DNA of 64,000 nt from CAZPDM01 sp964585305 (GTDB lineage: Bacteria; Planctomycetota; Uabimicrobiia; Uabimicrobiales; JABWCH01), in assembly GCA_964585305.1 (NCBI GenBank), contig CAZPDM010000010.1:1-64000 (forward strand), given 5' to 3'. Positions 47,824 to 56,486 of the stretch are shown here, one piece after another. The position numbers were made by a program, and so were the translations under genes. The notes beneath the pieces are model-generated. The model was not told where the DNA came from, made no database searches, and saw only the letters and a program-made list of their open reading frames with translations. Position 1 is the stretch's first letter. Every line of letters begins with the position of its first letter.

Positions 47824-49905
47824 TTATTTTATATCTACTTTAACTCTTATTCCTTCTTTTAATTCTGGATCTTTTGTTACAATAATCCAATCTTTGTCAT
47901 TTATTCCTTTAGCAAGTACTTTAGATTCATCTTTCCAAATAGGCTGAACTTGTATATTTTGTTTAGCTACTTTGCCTTCTCGTGCTAACAAAATATATGA
48001 ATTCGAACCTTCAGAGTAAATGACATCTTTGGGAAGAACAACTGCTGATACTGACTTGGGATAAGCAAAGCAATATTGATCATTTGTATCTTTACTTAAA
48101 GTTTGGCTATCTGTCATAGCAATTACAGTTGCAATTTTTACCAGATCGTCTATTTCATCTGCTTTTTGAACAATGAAAGACAAATCTTGGCCGGCATGTA
48201 AAAAAGTTGCAGTTGTGCCAACAGAATAATTATTAGCATCTTCTTTAGGAATTGGCAAAGCTACATTCATTTGGATATTAGATTGAAAGGTTGCAACAAC
48301 AGTATCTGGAGTTACTGGGCTATTTGGCCTTACAAACCAAGTTTTAACTTTTCCATTTTCTGGAGCAGTAATCACTACTTCAGAAAATTGTTTTGTAGTC
48401 TTTAATTGTTCATTAACTGCTTTTAATTTAGGACCAGCTTCTTGTTTTGCTTTATTAGCAGCCAAATAGGCATTATAAAGTTCCAAATATTTTGGATATA
48501 AAGTTTTATATGGTTCTTTTTGAAGTGCAGCAAATGTAGCATTTTTAATTTTAGGATCTTTGCTTTGAAGATTTTTTTGGATTGTAGGTAAATTTTTGTT
48601 AGTAGGAATTGCTACAAAACTAGTATATGCCTTTTGAGCAGCAAGTAAATTATTAGGAGCTTGTTCCAACTCTTGTTTTTGAAGAACCAATGTATTGTAT
48701 TCTAAATTTTCTACGAGTATTTTAAAAAGTTGTGTGCCTTGTTCCAAGTTCTTATCAATTTCTGCCATTTCTTGAATTTGTCCCTTATTAGCCGCTTGTA
48801 CAGGAATTTCAAGAAAACCTACTTCACCTATAACTTCAGCATGAGCATTTATATTTTCTAAAGATGCTTGAATGACATTAACTGGTTTCCCAGAAAATCC
48901 TAAAATTTGCAAGGGATCCCAAAATACAAAACTTGAACCAATTCCGCCTAATAAGGCAAGAAGTATAACACCTACTAAAACTTTTGTTTTTGAGCCAGGA
49001 ATTTCACTTCCAGCCCCTTCGAATTCTGTTTTTGCAACCCCTAGCACATCTTCATCATTTCCAGGTTCTTCATTTAAATCAACTTCATCTTTTATATGAG
49101 TTTGTGATTTAAAATTTTCATTGCCATCAAATTCATTAGCAAATAATTCTTCAACATCTTTATCTGCTGGTAGTCTGCGATCTTTAGCTGATTCAGAAAG
49201 AACTTCGCCAGTTTCCATGAAGGATTCACCTTCAACATTTTCGAATTTTAATTCTCCAGTATCATTTTCTTTTATCTCTTTCTGGAGATCTGCTAAATAA
49301 GCATCATCAAGTTCTTGATCACTAATTTCTAACATTTGATCACTGGGAACACCGGAGGCATTTTTATCATTAGCTTCTTCTATAGAATCTTCAGAAACCT
49401 CTACAGGTTGTTCATCTAATTGGGCAAAATCCATAGGATTATCAGCAGCATGAAGACGTTCATCTTCCATTTCTTTTAATATATTTTTTTCATCTTCAGA
49501 AGATTCTGGAAGCTCTTCTTGCACAGCATCCTTCCCCATATCTAAAAGTGCTTCAAATTGTTCTTCTAACTGTGCATCTTTTTCATCAACGTCATTGCTT
49601 AAATTTAATAGTGGTTGAACTTCATCAGTAGGGACAATATCATCTGCATCTGCTGTGATAATTTCCCCTTCATTACCAGTAATCTGCTCGATAATATCGA
49701 CATCATTATTTTCATTAGCAATCAGATTAGAACTTTCCATTCTTTGAGCTTTATACTGTAAAATGTCAGATTCTAAAAATTTAAAACGATTGCCTTCACG
49801 TTGCGGAGTAATTTCCCCTTCACTGATCAACTTTTGCAGCTGTTCATGGTCGATCTGTAATTCTTTAAGCACTTGTTCTACTGAATAATATTTTGGTTGC
49901 CCCAT
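47824..49905 (-). CDS. HTH - acidic linker - TM - HlyD-like adaptor fusion
   Basis: A 693-residue protein of unusual order. Residues 1-~53 are a MerR/excisionase-type winged helix (MGQPKYYSVEQVLKELQID, EGEITPQREGNRFKFLESDI). Residues ~55-300 are a very acidic, low-complexity stretch. One membrane helix (TKVLVGVILLALLGGIGSSF) follows at about 310-330. The C-terminal ~350 residues resemble a periplasmic adaptor (HlyD/membrane-fusion) domain: an alpha-hairpin (about 400-510), then a lipoyl-like ITAPENGKVKTWFVRPNSPV and beta-barrel parts. The start at 49905 has AGAGGAAATAC; an upstream in-frame extension lacks a good site. The layout suggests a membrane-bound DNA-binding sensor or localiser; no transporter partner is adjacent. 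The leader carries a palindromic element. Confidence 0.68.
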   Translation of the reverse strand: MGQPKYYSVEQVLKELQIDHEQLQKLISEGEITPQREGNRFKFLESDILQYKAQRMESSNLIANENNDVDIIEQITGNEGEIITADADDIVPTDEVQPLLNLSNDVDEKDAQLEEQFEALLDMGKDAVQEELPESSEDEKNILKEMEDERLHAADNPMDFAQLDEQPVEVSEDSIEEANDKNASGVPSDQMLEISDQELDDAYLADLQKEIKENDTGELKFENVEGESFMETGEVLSESAKDRRLPADKDVEELFANEFDGNENFKSQTHIKDEVDLNEEPGNDEDVLGVAKTEFEGAGSEIPGSKTKVLVGVILLALLGGIGSSFVFWDPLQILGFSGKPVNVIQASLENINAHAEVIGEVGFLEIPVQAANKGQIQEMAEIDKNLEQGTQLFKILVENLEYNTLVLQKQELEQAPNNLLAAQKAYTSFVAIPTNKNLPTIQKNLQSKDPKIKNATFAALQKEPYKTLYPKYLELYNAYLAANKAKQEAGPKLKAVNEQLKTTKQFSEVVITAPENGKVKTWFVRPNSPVTPDTVVATFQSNIQMNVALPIPKEDANNYSVGTTATFLHAGQDLSFIVQKADEIDDLVKIATVIAMTDSQTLSKDTNDQYCFAYPKSVSAVVLPKDVIYSEGSNSYILLAREGKVAKQNIQVQPIWKDESKVLAKGINDKDWIIVTKDPELKEGIRVKVDIK

Positions 49906-49964
49906 GTATTTCCTCTCAACAAATTGATTAGAACACAATAATTTTTTGTAATATTAGGACAATT

Positions 49965-50035
49965 ATTTTTAACTGAAAATACTTTGTTGCTTAACCTTTG
50001 ATTGAATGCAATCAAAGATCATAACAAATATTTTC
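49965..50035 (+). repeat. Palindromic ~70-nt element, copy B
   Basis: Near-identical to 45521-45592. The stem CTTTGATT (49996-50003)/AATCAAAG (50010-50017) is fully conserved while loop bases differ. Outer arms GAAAATA(CT)TTGTTG and CAACAAATATTTTC-like also pair. It lies in the reverse-strand leader of the HTH-TM-HlyD gene, between that gene and the promoter at 50126-50154. The 310-base gap 49906-50215 holds only these two signals. Confidence 0.6.
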
Positions 50036-50125
50036 TGCCTTATGATGGACAATTTAAGATAGTTAAAAATTCAAATTTTTTGCATTTCTCATAGAATTTA
50101 ATTCTATCTTATAGAGATAGAAATA

Positions 50126-50154
50126 ATTCTAGTTTTTTTAAAAAATTTTGTCAA
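50126..50154 (-). promoter_or_regulatory. Sigma70-type promoter for the HTH-TM-HlyD gene
   Basis: Reverse strand: TTGACA (50154-50149), 17-base spacer and TAGAAT (50131-50126). The predicted leader of about 215 bases contains palindromic element B. Confidence 0.6.
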
Positions 50155-50215
50155 GCAAAAAGTTGCAAAATATTAGCAAGGAATAGCTAAAAATATAATG
50201 AATTGGAAAAATTTA

Positions 50216-51286
50216 TTAGGAAAAAGAATAAGTTTTTAGAATATTATCAATATATTGACTTAGCCAAAAATTATCATCGTCAGAGATATAAAACTCAATT
50301 TCTAAACTCCAAATATCAATTTTCGAGCAAATAGCTGATTCTTTTGAAGATTGATTTATATAAGGGAATAGTTTTACAGAATCCTTTGATGTAGTTACAA
50401 TTCCTTCACAATTATATTTCTCTAATAACTCAATTAACTTATTCCAATCTTTTGAGGAATATTTATGGTGATCTGGATAAATTTGAGCTAATTCAGATGT
50501 ATTGCAATTTAATTTTTCTAAAGTTTTAAGAAAACTTTGAGGATTACCTATTCCTACTACTGGAAGAAGTCTTTTTTGGGAACAAGAATCAAGAGAAACA
50601 ATATTATTATTTCTAATATTTCTTAAAGAAATAGGACGATGTTTTGCTAAAAATTGCTTTGCTCTACTATATTTACTAAGAATTTCTTGTATTTTTAGTA
50701 CTTCATTCTGATCTAATTGATCGCTTCTGGTAATAAAAATAATATCAGCTCTGGATAAAGAATTAAGAGATTCTCTCAATAATCCTGCTGGTAAAGTATT
50801 TCCCCAACCAAATGGTCTTAACGCATCAATCAAAATAAAATTAACATCACGCGCCAAATATCGATGTTGAAAACCATCATCCAATATCAGACAAATAGAT
50901 TTTCCCTGTTCAGCAATAGCTTGAAAAGCTGCTAAAACACGCTTACTATTGATATAATGAGGAACCTTCGGAAGGTAGTATTTTAACATCTGTGATTCAT
51001 CACAACCGTAACCTCGAGAAATAATAACTGGCTTAACATTCTCTCTTTTCTGAATTTGCTGTGCTAGCCAAATAGAAGCTGGTGTTTTTCCTGTTCCGCC
51101 TGCAGTTATATTTCCTAGAGAAAACACAGGAACACTAACCTTTTGAATATGCAAAATACCATAATCAAAAGCCCAATTACGACATCGTGTTGCAAGCTCA
51201 TAACCCAATGCAAGAATTTGTAGTATCTTTTTTAAAATAGACCATCGCCAAGACATATTCGAATTCATTCGCTCAATAATATTCAT
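50216..51286 (-). CDS. lpxK: Tetraacyldisaccharide 4'-kinase LpxK
   Basis: A 356-residue LpxK, the inner-membrane-associated kinase that phosphorylates the 4'-position of the lipid A disaccharide. It has the diagnostic Walker A-like GNITAGGTGKTPASIWLA (about residues 56-73), ISRGYG, LILDDGFQHRYLARD and ALRPFGWGNTLPAGLLRE. The length is normal. It implies LPS-type lipid A in this organism; lpxA is 4 kb away. The ATG at 51286 has AAGGAG about 12 bases upstream; later in-frame ATGs exist but are less well placed. It follows the HAD gene closely, so the pair may be co-transcribed. Confidence 0.95.
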   Translation of the reverse strand: MNIIERMNSNMSWRWSILKKILQILALGYELATRCRNWAFDYGILHIQKVSVPVFSLGNITAGGTGKTPASIWLAQQIQKRENVKPVIISRGYGCDESQMLKYYLPKVPHYINSKRVLAAFQAIAEQGKSICLILDDGFQHRYLARDVNFILIDALRPFGWGNTLPAGLLRESLNSLSRADIIFITRSDQLDQNEVLKIQEILSKYSRAKQFLAKHRPISLRNIRNNNIVSLDSCSQKRLLPVVGIGNPQSFLKTLEKLNCNTSELAQIYPDHHKYSSKDWNKLIELLEKYNCEGIVTTSKDSVKLFPYINQSSKESAICSKIDIWSLEIEFYISDDDNFWLSQYIDNILKTYSFS

Positions 51287-51310
51287 TAGGAAAAATCTCT
51301 CCTTAAATAG

Positions 51311-52048
51311 CTAAATAGCTGTAGAAATAAATTCATAATTTAATTCAAGAATATGATCAAGTTCTGTAAAAGTTTTTATTTCATAACAAGGTGGTGTTTT
51401 ACTGGGAAATATATCATACTTCCCGTTTTTTCTAATTCTGACAGAAATTAGGCCAATTTGATTAGCAGTATCTATATCTTTATCTGGATGATCGCCAATA
51501 AACATTGTTTGCTCTGGCAGTATCTTCATTTTTTCACAAATATATTCATAGATTTTCGGATCAATTTTAGAAATGCCAACTTGCTCAGATATAAAAATAG
51601 CCTGAGGAGTAAAATAAGAATAAATATCTAGCAATAATAATTTCTGAGCTTGTTTGATAGCTAATCCATCGCTAATAATACCTTTAATAATAGGATAGTT
51701 AGCTATTTTTTTTAAAAACGGAATAACATCATCAAAAGTTTTCAACTTATGAAACTTAGTATAATGGTATGAATTCACAGCAGCAGCGATTAGAATAGCA
51801 GGATTGATATTTTCGTATGATTCAGGAGGAATTCTTTCCAATAATTTATTAAAATGCTGGGAATAATTACTAGAAAACTCTGTAACAATTTGATTTAGCT
51901 CATTTTTTAAAAATGAAATAGGCATTTTTAACCCAAGTGCAAGCATAGCATTAAGAGCATTTTGGCGGGCTTCTTTAGTAAATTCAGAAGTTGCACATAA
52001 AGTATCATCTATATCAAAAAAAATTGCTTGAATCTTTTTTCTGGGCAT
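51311..52048 (-). CDS. HAD-superfamily hydrolase
   Basis: A 245-residue HAD phosphatase. Motif I is AIFFDIDDTLCATSEF (residues ~9-24, nucleophile Asp and general acid Asp), followed by a helical cap (~25-110). Motif II is GIISDGLAIKQAQ, the Lys of motif III is in SKIDPKIYEYI, and motif IV is FIGDHPDKDI. The catalytic set is complete; it resembles YjjG-like nucleotidases or phosphoglycolate phosphatase, but the substrate cannot be told. It lies 24 bases upstream of lpxK and probably shares its transcript. Confidence 0.88.
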   Translation of the reverse strand: MPRKKIQAIFFDIDDTLCATSEFTKEARQNALNAMLALGLKMPISFLKNELNQIVTEFSSNYSQHFNKLLERIPPESYENINPAILIAAAVNSYHYTKFHKLKTFDDVIPFLKKIANYPIIKGIISDGLAIKQAQKLLLLDIYSYFTPQAIFISEQVGISKIDPKIYEYICEKMKILPEQTMFIGDHPDKDIDTANQIGLISVRIRKNGKYDIFPSKTPPCYEIKTFTELDHILELNYEFISTAI

Positions 52049-52069
52049 GAAATTTCTCTTAGCTACAAT

Positions 52070-52099
52070 AAAACTTCCAGGAATATACCTGGAAGTTTT
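52070..52099 (-). terminator. Hairpin terminator after the secretin gene
   Basis: AACTTCCAGG-AATATA-CCTGGAAGTT (52072-52097). The T-run on the reverse strand is short (TTTTAT), so termination may be moderate. It lies just after the stop of the secretin gene at 52106. Confidence 0.75.
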
Positions 52100-52105
52100 A
52101 TAGAA

Positions 52106-54910
52106 TTATTTGCGAAGTCCAACTGCTTTTTCTTCTTCTTCTTCAAGATCAATAATCTTAGCTTTGATTAAAATCAAAAGATCTTGTTTTTCATCTGATT
52201 TGCTTTGTTGACTAAAGAAGAAGCTAATAATAGGAATATTACCAAGCAAAGGAATATCTAGTTTATGATCAACATTGCGATAGTTTTTCAATCCACCAAG
52301 CATTAAAGTACCTTGATCAGGAATACGAACAGTAGTTTCAATGCTTTGAAGTTTGAGTTGTGGAATTTGGAAAGTAACTTCCTTATTTGCTGCACCCAAT
52401 GAAGTTTTGAAATCACGGAAAGACATAAGTGTCGCAACTGTAGGACGAAGTTCTAGTGTAATATATTTACGATCATTAGAAATAATGGGACGAACATCTA
52501 AAACTACACCTGATTGAATTGTTCCAATAACTGGGTCAGCAATATAAGCTGATTGAGCAACTTCAACATCATAATCTTTAATATAAGAACTTTGATTTAC
52601 GACAGTAAGATGTGCACGTTGAGTATTGAAAGCAGTGAGTCGTGGAGACATAAGAACTTCTGCACGCCCGGTTTTTTTAATGAACCATAAGACTGCACTA
52701 AGTTGTGTATCATCAAGAGTAGCAAGTTGAATTGCTAAACCACCAGTTTTTTGCAAACGAGAACCAACTGTTTGATCATCAATATGTTCTGTACGAGCAC
52801 GCATATCAAAACTACCTTGCGCAGTTTCATCTCCATTAACATTTGTGCGTGAACTTGTACTTTGTCTAAAGAACATACCTGCAGATGGATTGTTGCTTGT
52901 ATTGCGTGCTAAGTATGCTGCATTATCATTCGTTCCGCCGCCAGAGCCTTTGGTAACGCCAGGCATGACAATATTATTATTATCTTTATCAACAAGATTT
53001 TGATCGTCGTTAATATCAGAGGAGCTAGGAGTACGAACATTGCTTTGCAAATCATCATTACCAAGACCACGCCAATCCACACCAACATGTTCCAAGAAAT
53101 CATCTGTAACTTCCAAAAAACGAGATTCCATAGCAACCATCATACCAGAAAATCTACGTAAATCATTTAAGAAGTTACGAATTTCTTCTTGGACTTTTTG
53201 TGTATGAACAACAAGCAATTGTCCAGAAGTTTCTGCTACAGAAACTTCATCTTTATCCCAGCTTTCAGGATCAATACTGGTTTTAATAAGTTCTGTTAAG
53301 CGTTCTCCTGTAATAACAGAGCCGGTGGTACTATCGGCTTCTTCAAATTTTGCTCCACCGCCGCCTGTTTCATCTCTTGTAACACTAAGTTTAATTCTAG
53401 GTCCTGGAAAGTCTTTAATTTGACCAGTTAAATCGCGTATGTCATGTAATACTGGAATTGGTTTATCTTTGGCTAAATCAGCAGTTTTAGATGTAATAAA
53501 TAATACATCATCTTTAAAAATATAGATAAGATCATGGAATTGCAGTAAGATCATGATAGCATCTTGAATTTTAATATCATTAACCTGCAAGGTAACCTTG
53601 GTGCCTTCAATTTCAAATTTCTGAATTACTTTAGGATCTACAACAATATTGATTTTTGCTTCACTTTGAATAAATTTTACAACATCTTGGAAAGGTGTAT
53701 CAGAAAAATTGATCAAAGGTAGTTTTTCACTTTGAAGTTTGCGTTTAATTTCTTGGATTGCAGGGCTATCTTCTTGAATAAAATCTTCTTGTGTTCTACC
53801 TAGTTCAGATTCACTTTTTCGTTTACTAATAATATTATGCCAATAATCTTTATCTGGATATTTGATAAGTTCGCTAGTAGGAATTGCACTACGCCGCATA
53901 TCTTCAATAAAAAGTTTCCATTCTTCAATTCTAGTTTCTAATGTTTTTTTAGAAACTAGAGAATGATTAGCATCTCTAATATCCCCTTGCAAACGAACAG
54001 CAGCTTTATTAGCAGGATCAATTTTTAAAATTTCTGTTATCATGGCATCAGCTTTATCATAACGTTGTTGTGTATAAAATTCTGTTGCTCGAGTCATCAA
54101 AATACGAATTTGAGTAAAACGTTGTGCTTGTTCTTCTGCTTCTAATTGCTCTGCTTTCTTTTGAGCTTCGCGCATACGTTCAGCATTTTGTTGTGCCAAC
54201 CATTCTTCTTGTAAGCGTTTGGCTTCTTTGATCTTTGCTTCTGCATCAAGGCGCATTGAATCAAGTCCTAGTTGATAGGGTGCCCATTTGATAATTTCAA
54301 GACTAGATTCAAATTCTCGAACGGCTTGGGTATAGTCTTTTTTATTAAAAGCATCCATTCCACTTTTATAATGATTCTTAGCTTCTAATTTAGCTTGGTC
54401 AATTTTTACTTTGACTTCATTTTCGTACATAGCATGAAGAGTATTTGCTCTTGCTTGATTTTCACCAAAAAAGGTTCCTACAAAACTACGTAAATCTTGA
54501 GCTTCTTTATGGTCTGGTTGAATTTGTAATGCTTTATCCAAAAAGGCTTTAGCCGAAGCATAGTCATATTCTGCAATTTTATTCTTAGCACTACGAATTA
54601 AATGTGCAATAAAAACTTTTTCTTGTTGATTTTCAAGACTAACACGTTCGCCGCTTTCTTTGAGCTTTCCTTCAGGATTTTCTGGATTAGCAACATTAAC
54701 AATAGGCTGTGTTATTGGAATATCTTGAGCTGTTGGAGATACTTCGGAAGGTGTTTCTGAAGTAGTCGCTGGCTGTTGAGGTTTTTCTGGAGGTGGAGTT
54801 GGTGTTTGGCATGCCATCAGTAAAATTGCAAGTATAAGAATACTGGACAGCCAAATATAGCTTGTCTTCATAAGAATTTCGTGCAGAAAGCCATGTCTCT
54901 TTGTAAACAT
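52106..54910 (-). CDS. Secretin-family outer-membrane lipoprotein (GspD/PilQ-like)
   Basis: A 934-residue protein. The signal sequence ends in a lipobox (LLMAC), so it is lipid-anchored, followed by a Pro/Thr linker. Residues ~75-330 are TPR-like helical units. An N0/STN-type domain follows (INFSDTPFQDVVKFIQSEAK, residues ~390-470). A secretin core is at about 580-930, with FLEVTDDFLEHVGVDWRG, LMSPRLTAFNTQRAHLTV, VLDVRPIISNDRKYITLEL and LPxLGNIP-type LDIPLLGNIPIISFFF. Such proteins form outer-membrane gates for type II secretion or pili; other machine genes are not near. The start is uncertain: ATG 54910 has GGGGAG 11 bases upstream, GTG 54922 is too close to it, and ATG 54871 begins nearest the signal peptide. 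Confidence 0.88.
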   Translation of the reverse strand: MFTKRHGFLHEILMKTSYIWLSSILILAILLMACQTPTPPPEKPQQPATTSETPSEVSPTAQDIPITQPIVNVANPENPEGKLKESGERVSLENQQEKVFIAHLIRSAKNKIAEYDYASAKAFLDKALQIQPDHKEAQDLRSFVGTFFGENQARANTLHAMYENEVKVKIDQAKLEAKNHYKSGMDAFNKKDYTQAVREFESSLEIIKWAPYQLGLDSMRLDAEAKIKEAKRLQEEWLAQQNAERMREAQKKAEQLEAEEQAQRFTQIRILMTRATEFYTQQRYDKADAMITEILKIDPANKAAVRLQGDIRDANHSLVSKKTLETRIEEWKLFIEDMRRSAIPTSELIKYPDKDYWHNIISKRKSESELGRTQEDFIQEDSPAIQEIKRKLQSEKLPLINFSDTPFQDVVKFIQSEAKINIVVDPKVIQKFEIEGTKVTLQVNDIKIQDAIMILLQFHDLIYIFKDDVLFITSKTADLAKDKPIPVLHDIRDLTGQIKDFPGPRIKLSVTRDETGGGGAKFEEADSTTGSVITGERLTELIKTSIDPESWDKDEVSVAETSGQLLVVHTQKVQEEIRNFLNDLRRFSGMMVAMESRFLEVTDDFLEHVGVDWRGLGNDDLQSNVRTPSSSDINDDQNLVDKDNNNIVMPGVTKGSGGGTNDNAAYLARNTSNNPSAGMFFRQSTSSRTNVNGDETAQGSFDMRARTEHIDDQTVGSRLQKTGGLAIQLATLDDTQLSAVLWFIKKTGRAEVLMSPRLTAFNTQRAHLTVVNQSSYIKDYDVEVAQSAYIADPVIGTIQSGVVLDVRPIISNDRKYITLELRPTVATLMSFRDFKTSLGAANKEVTFQIPQLKLQSIETTVRIPDQGTLMLGGLKNYRNVDHKLDIPLLGNIPIISFFFSQQSKSDEKQDLLILIKAKIIDLEEEEEKAVGLRK

Positions 54911-54999
54911 GGAGGAATGCACTCCCCTTTCTTAAAGAAAATAAAAATCAATATCTAAAAAATTTCTTAGGTAAGCCTATTCCATTAGATTGGTATTTC

Positions 55000-55039
55000 T
55001 TGTTAGCAAAAGCTAACAAATAACTAAAAAAGTTATTTT
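55000..55039 (-). terminator. Tandem hairpins after lpxA
   Basis: TTGTTAGC-AAAA-GCTAACAA (55000-55019) and an adjoining AAATAACT/AGTTATTT hairpin (about 55018-55039) lie between the lpxA stop and the secretin gene. Next to them a short palindrome TTGACGTCAA stands at about 55050-55059. They may end lpxA transcription or structure the secretin leader. Confidence 0.5.
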
Positions 55040-55060
55040 TTACATCTATTGACGTCAATT

Positions 55061-56062
55061 TTAGCTGATGATACCTTCGGCTTTGGAACTTAGACTACCC
55101 TTGCATATACCACGTTTAGAATTTTCTACAAAAGAGATAAATTCTTGTACTTCTGGGCTACTAAAACCATGTTGTTTGATTTTTTCTATAGTTTCAGATC
55201 GTGGAGCTTTACTAGCAAAAAATAGGCGGAAAAGCTCACGCAATTCATTAATAGTCTTTGATGGAATTTGAGCACGGCGCAAACCAATAGTATTGATCCC
55301 CCAAACTTCATTCATTTCACCAGCCATAGCAAAAGGAGGAACATCCATATTGAAGCGTCCATTCCCAGCAACTATAGCTAAACGACCTATTTGAACGAAC
55401 TGATGGATCATTGCACCACCAGATAGAAAAGCTCTATCTCCTATCTGAACATGTCCAGCCATGCCTGCCATATTTGCAACAATTACATTATTGCCAAGAT
55501 GGCAATCATGAGCTATATGACAGCCACCCATAAGAAAACAATTATTGCCAATAATAGTAGCAGTCTCTGTAGATGTACTACGATGAATAGTAGCATATTC
55601 CCGAATTACATTGCCGTCTCCAATTTTGAGACCAGTTTTTTGATTTTTGAATTTTAAATCTTGTGGAATATGGCCAACTACAGCCCCAATATGGATTTGA
55701 TTCTGATTACCTAAAATACTTCCATTCCCAAGAAAAGCCCGCACCATAATTTGGTTTTTATGCCCAATTTGAACTTCATCTTCTACTACAACATCTATTC
55801 CAATATCATTTTCATCACCTAAGATAACAGAATTTCCAATAACAGAACGACGTTGAAGATTATTTTTTTTACCAATTTTGCTATTTATACCAATAAATGC
55901 CCCGTTGCCAATCACAGACATTTCACCAATAACAGAGTTTGCCATAATTTGAGCATGAGGAGCAATTTGAACATGATCTTGAATAATGACATTTTCACCA
56001 ATATCTGCACTTGCGTCTATCAGTGTATTTAGACCAATTTTGGCTGTTGCATGAATTGCCAT
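55061..56062 (-). CDS. lpxA: UDP-N-acetylglucosamine acyltransferase LpxA (long form)
   Basis: A left-handed beta-helix acyltransferase of 333 residues that starts lipid A synthesis by acylating UDP-GlcNAc from acyl-ACP. Diagnostic parts are GAVVGHIPQDLKFKNQKTGLKIGDGN, VIREYATIHRST, and the catalytic His in GCHIAHDCHLGN. The C-terminal helical region contains RRAQIPSKTINELRELFRLFF. Typical LpxA has about 260 residues; here about 60-70 extra residues of hexapeptide repeats (I-x-G-x-N-x) extend the N-terminal helix by roughly three coils. The ATG at 56062 follows GGAGTTTAACGTTA. It is transcribed from the 424-base gap upstream. Confidence 0.92.
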   Translation of the reverse strand: MAIHATAKIGLNTLIDASADIGENVIIQDHVQIAPHAQIMANSVIGEMSVIGNGAFIGINSKIGKKNNLQRRSVIGNSVILGDENDIGIDVVVEDEVQIGHKNQIMVRAFLGNGSILGNQNQIHIGAVVGHIPQDLKFKNQKTGLKIGDGNVIREYATIHRSTSTETATIIGNNCFLMGGCHIAHDCHLGNNVIVANMAGMAGHVQIGDRAFLSGGAMIHQFVQIGRLAIVAGNGRFNMDVPPFAMAGEMNEVWGINTIGLRRAQIPSKTINELRELFRLFFASKAPRSETIEKIKQHGFSSPEVQEFISFVENSKRGICKGSLSSKAEGIIS

Positions 56063-56486
56063 TAACGTTAAACTCCTAATCTTTACCTAAATCTTTATTC
56101 CTGAAAAGAAGATGTTTCTTAGTTTTGTTTAAAGATTTGCTCAGTCACCTAACATCATTATTTCTATAAAGATGGGAAATACTAATTATTATCCAAGTCG
56201 CTAGTTGATTGTTAACTGTTTTGTTTTAAATAATATATAAAAAAAGGATAACTTTAGCAACCCTTTTGAATTTTACTTCTTGAACTAGATGTAAATTAGC
56301 ATAGATCCTTAGGAAAACAAGGAGAAGCTGCCATTGGACACTATCTACATCATCTCAAGTTACTAGCAACTTGAGTTAATTATAGCTTTCTTCTAAAAAT
56401 TATCAAGAAAGAATTTTGGAGTTTTAAACAATTATTTTCAAGGATGTTAAGCTATTTTTAGGTAAAAATAGAAAAAAAAGGGCAAA
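56063..56486. other. Intergenic region with one hairpin
   Basis: This 424-base gap between lpxA and the ATP-grasp-like gene holds a perfect hairpin CTCAAGTT-ACTAGC-AACTTGAG (56354-56375) and AT-rich sequence. Both neighbours are on the reverse strand, so the hairpin lies downstream of the ATP-grasp-like gene, but there is no clean T-run. No gene or RNA could be recognised. Confidence 0.45.
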
